Source of the DNA: Halorussus ruber
GTDB lineage: Archaea > Halobacteriota > Halobacteria > Halobacteriales > Haladaptataceae
DNA: 64,000 bases
Assembly: GCF_004765785.1 (NCBI RefSeq)
Contig: NZ_SBIT01000006.1
Span: forward strand, 186,001 to 250,000
Direction: 5' to 3'
This document shows positions 1 through 7,200 of this stretch, piece by piece (positions within the stretch are counted from its first letter, which is position 1; each line of letters begins with the position of its first letter). Below the pieces are notes generated by a model. It saw only the letters and a list, made by a program, of their open reading frames with translations, had not been told where the DNA came from and searched no databases. A program made the translations under genes and the position numbers.

Positions 1-651
1 GAGATGGTCGAGGCCGCCCAATCGAGCGACCGAGTGACCGCTATCAACCTGCCCTTCCGCTACACGCCGGGGTTCGTGGAGATGCGCGAGCGCATCGCCG
101 AGGGCGACATCGGCGACCCCAAGCGCGTCACGCTCGACTTCCGATTCCCGCGCTGGCCCCGCGAGTGGCAGGACGTCGAGTGGCTGACCTCCCGCGAGCA
201 GGGCGGGCCGCTCCGCGAGGTCGGCACCCACTTCCTGTTCGGCGTGCAGGAGATTTTCGGCCCGATAGAGACTGTGAGCGCCCGCGTCTCCTACCGCGGC
301 CCCGACCTGTACGAGGAGTCCGTCGCGGGTCACTTCTCGGTCGGTGGACTATCCGGCACTATCGACCTCGTGACCGACCACGAGCAGGAAGAAGAGAACT
401 CGATTACCGTCCTCGGGTCGGAATCGAAACTGTCGCTGCTGGAGTGGTACCGACTGGTCGAGAACCGCGGCGAGGACGACGAGGCGGTGCTGAACGAGAC
501 CAGAGAGCAGACCACGCTCACACTCATCGACGAGTTCGTCGGCGAACTCGACGGTGAGGGCGGGGATTTGGTCTCTTTCGAAGAGGCGAATCGGGTCCAG
601 CGCGTGCTGGACGCGATTTTCGCGTCGGAGGGCGAGACGCTGAGGATTTGA
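1..651 (+). CDS. Gfo/Idh/MocA-family oxidoreductase, C-terminal part
   Basis: The reading frame is open from base 1, so the N-terminal Rossmann domain with the NAD(P) glycine motif lies outside the window. The visible 216 codons match the C-terminal substrate-binding and dimerisation domain of this dehydrogenase family: a strand with INLPFRYTPGF, a long first helix, and the GGPLREVGTHFL helix, where the family usually carries a conserved G-x-x-x-D/E-x-x-x-H pattern that helps to form the active site. These enzymes oxidise or reduce sugars and cyclitols with NAD(P). It is transcribed towards dgoD, which lies on the other strand, so sugar metabolism is a reasonable but inferred role. Confidence 0.85.
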   Translation, partial: EMVEAAQSSDRVTAINLPFRYTPGFVEMRERIAEGDIGDPKRVTLDFRFPRWPREWQDVEWLTSREQGGPLREVGTHFLFGVQEIFGPIETVSARVSYRGPDLYEESVAGHFSVGGLSGTIDLVTDHEQEEENSITVLGSESKLSLLEWYRLVENRGEDDEAVLNETREQTTLTLIDEFVGELDGEGGDLVSFEEANRVQRVLDAIFASEGETLRI

Positions 652-658
652 CGGCAGT

Positions 659-997
659 TCACTCCTTCGCCAGAATCATCGCCTCGTCCTCGCCTGCTTC
701 GTCCCCGACGCTCGCCGCGAACTGCGATTCGTGAATCTCCTTCAGCCTCTTCAACTCGTCCTCGCTCAAGCCCATTCGCTCGCCGAACTCGTCCCAGACG
801 TGCCCCCGGACCGAGAGGTAGTACGCCGTCTCGTCTTGGGTCACGAGGGGGTCCCGATGGAACTGCGTCCGGTACTCGTAGACCAGCCCATCGACTCCCG
901 TGCCTTCCCAGTCTCGGGCCGCCTCCTGATGGCGCTCCACGAGGGCGCGGTCGTCCTCGCCTTCCACGTCCGGAAACGCCGCGAGGAGGGCCGCCAT
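659..997 (-). CDS. conserved small acidic protein linked to dgoD
   Basis: A 112-residue soluble acidic protein with no signal peptide or membrane segment. I do not recognise its family. It is predicted mostly helical, and the middle (residues 40-75) is rich in Tyr, His and Asp. Its start lies one base after the dgoD stop on the same strand, so it is almost certainly cotranscribed with dgoD and probably serves the same sugar-acid pathway. It converges on the oxidoreductase at 1-651, with 7 bases between the stops. Confidence 0.6.
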   Translation of the reverse strand: MAALLAAFPDVEGEDDRALVERHQEAARDWEGTGVDGLVYEYRTQFHRDPLVTQDETAYYLSVRGHVWDEFGERMGLSEDELKRLKEIHESQFAASVGDEAGEDEAMILAKE

Positions 998-998
998 C

Positions 999-2147
999 TC
1001 ACCACTCCGCGACGCTCCCGTCGTCGTGTCGCCAGACGGGGTTGTGCCAGTTGACCTCGCCCGACCGGTCGCGGACCACCTCCTCGTCGATTTCCACGCC
1101 GAGGCCCGGCGAATCGGGAAGTTCGACGTAGCCGTCGTGGTACTCGAAGACCGAGGGGTCGGCGAGGTAGTCCAGCACGTCGCTGGTCTGGTTGTAGTGG
1201 ATGTCGAGGCTCTGCTCCTGAATCAGGGTGTTGGGGGTGCAGGCGTCGATTTGGACGCAGGAAGCCAGCGCGATGGGACCGAGGGGGCAGTGGGGCGCGA
1301 GCGCCACGTCGTAGGCCTCGGCCATCGAGGCGATTTTCTTGACCTCCGTGATGCCTCCGGCGTGGCTCAGGTCTGGCTGGATCACGTCCACCGCGCCGGA
1401 TTCGAACACCTGCTTGAAGTCCCACCGGGAGAACATCCGCTCGCCCGTGGCGATTGGAGTGGCGGTGTGGGCCGCGATTTCCGGGAGCGCGTCGTTGTGT
1501 TCGGGCAGGACCGGCTCCTCGATGAACATCGGCTCGTAGGGTTCGAGCGCCTCGGCGAGTCGCTTCGCCATCGGCTTAGCGACCCGACCGTGGAAGTCCA
1601 CGCCGACGTCCACGTCTTCGCCGACCGCCTCGCGGACCTCGGCGAGTCGCTGTTCGGCCTCTTGAACCTTGGCGGGCGACTCGACGCGCTCCATCTCGGG
1701 GGTGGCGTTCATCTTGAGCGCGGTGAATCCGGCCTCGACTTTCTCTCGGGCGGCCTCGCCGACCTCGGCGGGTCGGTCGCCGCCTATCCACTGGTAGACC
1801 CTGACGCGGTCGCGGGCCCTGCCGCCGAGCAGTTCGTAGACCGGCGCGCCGAAGTGCTTGCCCTTGATGTCCCAGAGGGCTTGGTCGATGCCCGCGATGG
1901 CCGACATCAGGACCGGGCCGCCCCGGTAGAACCCGCCGCGGTAGAGCGTCTGCCAGTGGTCCTCGATTCGGAGCGGGTCCTCGCCCAGCAGGTAGCCCTC
2001 CAGTAGCTCCTCGACCGCGGCGCGGACGGTGTGGGCGCGGCCCTCGACCACCGGTTCGCCCCACCCGACGAGACCATCGCTGGTTTCGAGGCGCAGGAAC
2101 AGCCACCTCGGTGGCACCTCGAACAGCTCGTAGTCGGTGATTTCCAT
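999..2147 (-). CDS. dgoD: D-galactonate dehydratase
   Basis: A 382-residue enolase-superfamily enzyme that dehydrates D-galactonate to 2-keto-3-deoxy-galactonate in the cytoplasm. The similarity to bacterial DgoD runs over the whole length: PPRWLFL near residue 12, RGGFYRGGP near 70, the Mg ligands in VDFHGRV (Asp), FIEEPVLP (Glu) and ATGERMFSR (Glu), the catalytic His of APHCPLGPIAL, QEQSLDIHYN, and the C-terminal WRHDDGSVAEW. The length equals that of E. coli DgoD. A TATA-like element (gatttagt on the minus strand, about 2172-2180) sits about 25 bases before the ATG, which suggests a leaderless transcript that continues into the small gene at 659-997. Confidence 0.9.
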   Translation of the reverse strand: MEITDYELFEVPPRWLFLRLETSDGLVGWGEPVVEGRAHTVRAAVEELLEGYLLGEDPLRIEDHWQTLYRGGFYRGGPVLMSAIAGIDQALWDIKGKHFGAPVYELLGGRARDRVRVYQWIGGDRPAEVGEAAREKVEAGFTALKMNATPEMERVESPAKVQEAEQRLAEVREAVGEDVDVGVDFHGRVAKPMAKRLAEALEPYEPMFIEEPVLPEHNDALPEIAAHTATPIATGERMFSRWDFKQVFESGAVDVIQPDLSHAGGITEVKKIASMAEAYDVALAPHCPLGPIALASCVQIDACTPNTLIQEQSLDIHYNQTSDVLDYLADPSVFEYHDGYVELPDSPGLGVEIDEEVVRDRSGEVNWHNPVWRHDDGSVAEW

Positions 2148-2247
2148 GTTCGCGGGCTACGCCGCCGACCGACTAAATCCTCCGGGACTTCCCTCGGAGA
2201 CTTAATCTCGCAAGAGTTAAAACACGGAAAAATGAAAATTCAAAGTG

Positions 2248-2673
2248 ATGGACAAGCTCGACGGCGTCCCGCTCTCCGCTCTGCAGGAGCAACTCGACGC
2301 GGCCGAGAGTTCGAAGGCGACCAAGCGCCTGATGGTCGCTATCGCCTACAAGGACGGCGTGGCGGTCTCGACGCTCTCGGAGCGGTACGACGTTCCGGAA
2401 TCGACGCTCTACTACTGGCTGGACCGCATCGCAGAGAAACCGCTCTCGGAGGCCATCGAGGACGACGAACGCCCCGGCCGCCCCTCGGAACTGGACGACG
2501 CCGAGCGCCGGTCGGTGTTCGACGCCCTCGCGGACTCCCCACAGGCCTACGGCTTCGAGGCCTCCTCGTGGACGCCCGAACTCGTCCAGGAGTTCATCGA
2601 GCGCGAGTACGGCGTCTCCTACTCGCTTGGCCACGTCCGCCGACTGATTCGGGACGCAGAAGCCTCGGTTTGA
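2248..2673 (+). CDS. orphan IS630-type helix-turn-helix protein
   Basis: A 141-residue protein made only of DNA-binding domains. Residues 10-60 form a first HTH (SKATKRLMVAIAYKDG, then YDVPESTLYYWLDRI), and residues 80-140 a second winged HTH (WTPELVQEFIEREYGVSYS, HVRRLIRDA). This is the two-HTH N-terminus of IS630/Tc1-type transposases, but no DDE catalytic domain follows: the frame stops and a cluster of hairpins begins. The ATG at 2248 is preferred because a TATA-like gagttaaaac lies about 30 bases upstream; a GTG lies one codon earlier. It may be a domesticated regulator or a transposase remnant. Confidence 0.7.
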   Translation: MDKLDGVPLSALQEQLDAAESSKATKRLMVAIAYKDGVAVSTLSERYDVPESTLYYWLDRIAEKPLSEAIEDDERPGRPSELDDAERRSVFDALADSPQAYGFEASSWTPELVQEFIEREYGVSYSLGHVRRLIRDAEASV

Positions 2674-2700
2674 CTCGATTCCGAATCGCTCGTCCCATTC

Positions 2701-2877
2701 GGTAGTGGTCAGATACGCACTGCTAGCCACCACTATCCATGCGCTTCGCTTGGTGACAGCGACCACGTCCTGGTGGACTGAAAGGGCGAGCGCGGTTCGC
2801 GCTCGGCTTGGTCATCTCAGCACGGCGACTATTTCGCGGGCGCAGTTCTGCGCCCGCGAAATATCCTGCTGAGTGAC
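2701..2877. repeat. cluster of strong hairpins (candidate structured RNA or MITE-like element)
   Basis: Three inverted repeats follow each other. The first has ggtagtggt (2701-2709) facing accactatcc (2729-2738). The second has cgagcgcg (2787-2794) facing cgcgctcg (2798-2805) with a 3-base loop. The third has a perfect 15-bp stem, 2830-2844 with 2849-2863, and a GTTC loop, extended outward by ctcagca/tgctgag (2816-2822, 2867-2873) and gtca/tgac. The cluster lies between the orphan HTH gene and the convergent NUP gene. It could be a structured ncRNA, the end of a transposon, or a bidirectional terminator; only the pairing is directly seen. Confidence 0.6.
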
Positions 2878-2924
2878 CGTGAACCGCGCGAGGGATTTCG
2901 AGGCCGACGTTCTTCTTTCGTCTG

Positions 2925-3860
2925 CTACTCCGAACACTCTCCCACGAGACGATTGACGACCGCCGAGGCGACCCGGAACGCGTTCTCTAATCCGAGGTCC
3001 AAGAACAGGCCGCCGTCGGCCAGACTCTCGCTGGCCGACCGGCCCGGCGCTGGCTGGTCGAAGTTGACCACGCCGCGGACGCTCAGGTAGCGGTCCAACT
3101 TCCCGAAGTTGGCGAGCGCGGTCGCCGTGCCGAAGTCCTCCATCTCCGAGGTGGCGTAGACTCCCGCGTCGTACTGCTCGACCAGCCACGCGGCTTGCTC
3201 GGAGAGGGGCGTGCCGTGCCAGAACTCGTCGCCGCAGACGGTCGCGCCGACGCCGACGAACGGTGATTCGTGGGCGGTCTCCTCGGCGTATCGCTCGCGG
3301 TATTCGGTAGCCTCCTCGGCGTCCGCCAGTTCGACCTCCTCGGCGACTTCGACGGCGGTGGCGACGAGGTCCTCGTCGAGTCGGTGGACGTAGTCGTGGG
3401 GTCGGTACTTCAGGAGGTCGATGGGACTCGCGCCGTCGCCCTCTTTCCGGCCGTCATCGTCGGCCCACCGGTGCTTGAGGTCCCAATCGACCACCGCGTC
3501 GGCGACGAAGACGCTCCCGACGGTGGCGACGCTCGGCGGTGCCCCGGCCACCCCGGCGGTGACGAAGTAGGCCTCGGAGAGGTCGATGTCGGGCGAGGCC
3601 AGCAGCGCGGTCACGGTGGTCGCGGCCGCTGTCTTGCCCATCCCGGTGGGCGTGATGCCCACGCCGTCGTCGGTGTACCAGACCGGCGCGTTCGCGCCGG
3701 GGACGCGAATTTCGTTTGCGAAATCGTAGGATTCGAGCCAGTAGTCGAGTTCGGTCGGCAAGCCCTCGGCGGACTCGTCGTGGTCGTCGGGAAGTCGGAA
3801 GTCCTCGGCCGCGAACGCTGGCAGGACGAGAACGTCGAGGGATGGCGAGGGGTTGTTCAT
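2925..3860 (-). CDS. NUP-family purine nucleoside permease/phosphorylase-like protein
   Basis: A 311-residue protein of the NUP family (named after the Candida purine nucleoside permease), whose fold is that of nucleoside phosphorylases. Family marks are LVLPAFAAEDF near the N-terminus, GITPTGMGKTAAATTVTALL (about residues 68-87), AYFVTAGVAGAPPSVATVGS, and the core EMEDFGTATAL followed by SVRGVVNFDQPAPG. No clear membrane segments are visible, so an enzymatic or nucleoside-binding role is as likely as transport. The upstream region carries an intergenic repeat copy. Together with the permease at 36575-38188 it hints at purine use. Confidence 0.8.
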   Translation of the reverse strand: MNNPSPSLDVLVLPAFAAEDFRLPDDHDESAEGLPTELDYWLESYDFANEIRVPGANAPVWYTDDGVGITPTGMGKTAAATTVTALLASPDIDLSEAYFVTAGVAGAPPSVATVGSVFVADAVVDWDLKHRWADDDGRKEGDGASPIDLLKYRPHDYVHRLDEDLVATAVEVAEEVELADAEEATEYRERYAEETAHESPFVGVGATVCGDEFWHGTPLSEQAAWLVEQYDAGVYATSEMEDFGTATALANFGKLDRYLSVRGVVNFDQPAPGRSASESLADGGLFLDLGLENAFRVASAVVNRLVGECSE

Positions 3861-3977
3861 ACGTTTTCTGTCGAGGGTTCGGTAAATTAGAATTCGGGTC
3901 TAGGCTTCGGAGTCGGGACCGATAGCTCTAGAGAATCGACCACCAACAACAGGACGAGCGCGGCGAAGACGGTTTAC

Positions 3978-4125
3978 GAAGCCCCCGGCCGCTCACGGAC
4001 GCTGGCCGGCATATCCGACGGACGTGGTTGCGACGGATAGGGGCCGACCAGCGACCGCGACCGGCCGGCCCCTTCATCCGCCCAAACCGCCGAGGAGAGT
4101 CACACCGAGCGCTCCCCGGTGGATT
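3978..4125 (+). repeat. modular palindromic repeat, copy R1
   Basis: This copy begins with gaagcccccggccgctca, has the centre catatccgacgga/cgacggatag, and ends with ggccccttcatccgccc, followed by caccgagcgc and ccggtgga. The copy at 48404-48540 matches it nearly base for base in the centre. The central tatccg/cggata arms and the outer GC-rich arms can pair. It fills most of the gene-free stretch 3861-4218 between the NUP start and the end of the giant gene; the rest (4140-4218) is an AT-rich tract next to the giant gene's stop. Confidence 0.7.
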
Positions 4126-4218
4126 GCTCCGACCGCTTTCGCTCGTGGAAAGATAGCTTCTTGATTGTTTAGAAAATGAAAAACAACTCCAAAGAAACAA
4201 AAACAATTCTCTACTGCG

Positions 4219-7200
4219 CTACCGCCGTCGTCGCATCACCAGCATCCCCGCGGCCGCCAGCCCCACTGTCGCGGTCGCGGCCTCGCCAGCGAGGAGGCCC
4301 GAGAGGTCCGAGAGACCGGAGAAGCCTGCACGGTCGCTAATCCCGCCGGAGGAGTTCTCCTCGCGGTTGGGCGTCTCCGGGTCGTAGCAGAACGCGAGTT
4401 CCTCGATGGGGAAGGGGTTGCCGCCGGGGTTGTCCGGCGCGCGGAGTTCGGCGCGCTCGGTGACGCCCTCGGGGAAGGCGTAGACGTTCGCGCCCGGCCC
4501 GCCGTAGACGATGACCGCGTCCACGCGGAGCGTCGAGTCGAAGGTCACCGCGACGGGTTCGCCGTCGTCGTCGCGCTCGACTTCGACCAACTCTAGCTCG
4601 AACGTCTCGCCCTCGACCGTGAACTCGTAGGTGTCCGGCCCGACTCGGGTGGCGTTCTCGCTGGTGAACTCGCCGTCCTCGTCGGTCAGGCTCACCGCCC
4701 GCTGGAGGCCGAGGTCCTCGCCGCACTGCGGGAACCCGGCGACCGGCCGCGGCGTGACCTCGGGTTCCGGAATCGTCGTCGTGGTGGTGGTAGTGGTCGG
4801 TTCTTCGGTGGTCGTCGTGGTCGGCTCCTCGGTCGTGGTAGTCGTCGGCTCTTCAGTCGTGGTGGTCGTCGGCTCCTCAGTAGTTGTCGTGGTCGTCGTA
4901 GTCGGTTCCTCAGTCGTGGTGGTCGTCGTAGTCGGTTCCTCAGTCGTGGTGGTCGTCGTAGTCGGTTCCTCCGTTGTGGTAGTCGTCGTGGTTGGCTCTT
5001 CCGTCGTGGTGGTCGTGGTAGTGGTCGGTTCTTCCGTCGTGGTAGTCGTCGTAGGCTCTTCTGTGGTGGTTGTCGTCGTGGTCGGCTCCTCAGTCGTGGT
5101 GGTCGTGGTCGTAGTCGGTTCCTCGGTGGTGGTTGTGGTAGTCGGCTCTTCCGTCGTCGTGGTCGTTTCCTCGGTCGTAGTCGTCGTAGTCGGCTCTTCT
5201 GTCGTCGTGGTCGTTTCCTCGGTCGTAGTCGTCGTAGTCGGCTCCTCGGTCGTGGTAGTCGTAGTGGTCGGCTCCTCGGTCGTGGTAGTCGTAGTGGTCG
5301 GCTCCTCGGTCGTGGTAGTCGTAGTGGTCGGCTCCTCGGTCGTCGTCGGTGTCTCGGTCGTCGTGGTCGGCGGCGGGCCGGGTTCTTCCGTGGTCGTGGT
5401 GGTCTCGGTGGTCGTCGTCTCAGTCGGCGTCGGTGCCGCCGCCACGCGCACCGTCACGTTCGGCCGGTCGTTGACGGTCGCCTTGCCCGGCTCCTCGCCG
5501 ACGAACCCGGTCCGCGCCTCGACCGAGTAGTTCCCCGGTGCCAACTCGTCGAGCGTGGTCTCGTTGTCGGGGGCCAACTCCAGCGTCCGGTCGAAGTCGT
5601 CCGGCCCGGTCACGTTGACCGTCATATTCAGGTCGGTCGGGTTCTCGACGCTCAGCGACTCCGGGGCCTCCGAGGAGACCCTGACGTTCGGACAGTCGGC
5701 CACGCGCAGGATGTCGATCTCGTTGCCGTTGACGGTCGCGTTCCGGCGCTGGTCGAGTTCCTCGCCCGCCAGCTTCTCGCCGCCGGGCACCCACGCCCGG
5801 ACCGAGTAATCGCCGGGCGTCAGGTTCGAGAGCGTCCGGTCCTCGCCCGGTTGGACTTCGAACTCCCGCGCGAAGTCGTCCGACCCGGTGACTTCGAACG
5901 TGACGTTCGCGTCGGTCGGATTCTCGACCGTCACCTCCTCGCAGACGTTCGACCGCGCCTCGACGTTCGGGGGTTCGGGCTCCTCGGCCGTGGTGGTCGT
6001 GAGAGTAGTTGTCGGCGTCGGAGTTTCCGTGGTCGTGAGGGTAGTGGCGGTCGTGGGAGTCGGCGTTTCGGTTGTCGTGATAGTCGTCGTGAGCGTCGTG
6101 GTTTCTATCGTCGTGGTCGCTGTCGGGGTGGTCGTCTCGGTCGTTGTTAGCGTCTCGGTCGTGGTCGGAGTGAGCGTTTCAGTCGTGGTCGTTGTCGTAG
6201 TCGTCGTCTCGGTTGTCGTCGGTTCTTCCGTGGTGGTCGTCGTCTCGGTCGGTGTCGTCGTAGTCGGCGTCGGACACGCCCCAATCGTGACGCTGGCTAT
6301 CTGGTCGCCGTTGACCGTCGCAGGCCGGGTCGGTTCGACGAGACCGCCAGCCTTCGCCTGCACCCGGTAGGTGCCGGGCGAAATCCCGAACGTCTCGCTC
6401 TCGCCCGGATTCAGGATGACGACTTCGGTCAGTCCCGACTCGGCGGTCACCGAGAACGTGATGCGCTCGGTGCTCGGGTTGGTGAGTCGCAGTCGCTCGC
6501 AGTCGGGACTCACCGCTCTGGCGTTCGGCGGCGGTCCGGGCTCCTCGGTCGTGGTGGTCGTGGTCGGCGTCTCGGTGGTGGTCGTGGTCGGGAGCGGGAG
6601 CGTCGTGGTCGTCGTGGTCGTCGTCGTGTCGCGCTCGACGCACTCCTCGAAGTCGGGGTTGCGCTGGCGGTCGGACTGGTCGCCGCGCTTGACGACGACG
6701 CGCTCGATAACTTCCCCGCGGTTGTCCCCGGTCCCGAAGAAGACGTTCCGGCCCCGGAAGTGCCCGCGGAAGGTCTGACTGTCGCCGTCCTCGAACACCA
6801 GTCGCACCGAGTCGTAACGGTGGGCGTCCACCGCGACCTTCTTGCAGGCGAAGTCGTATCTGGGGTCGAGCGGTCTCGGGGTCTCTGTCGTGGTGGTCGT
6901 CGTTTCGGTTGTAGTGGTCGTCTCCGGCTCTGCGCAGGCCTCGAAGTTCGGGTTCCTGCGCGTCACCGACTCGCCGTCGGGGCCGCTGACCGTGACGGAT
7001 TTCACGACTTTGCCCTGATTATCGCCGGTGCCGACGAACTGCCCGCGGTCCTCGAAGTCGCCGCGGAACACCTGCGTCTCGCCGTCGGCGAAGGTCAGCC
7101 TGACCGACCGGAACTGGTCGGCCTGCACGACCGCCTTCTCGCAACTCACGAAGAATATTCGCGGCAAGAACTGCTCTTCGTCGGGTTCCGGCGTCGCGGG

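Noticed and set aside
4766-5440. Possible CRISPR array
   Set aside because: The repeats are coding, keep frame, and have no unique spacers.
4631-5530. A plus-strand frame of long Val runs that looks like a membrane protein
   Set aside because: It is the complement of the Thr-codon array of the stalk; the Val runs follow from ACN codons read backwards.
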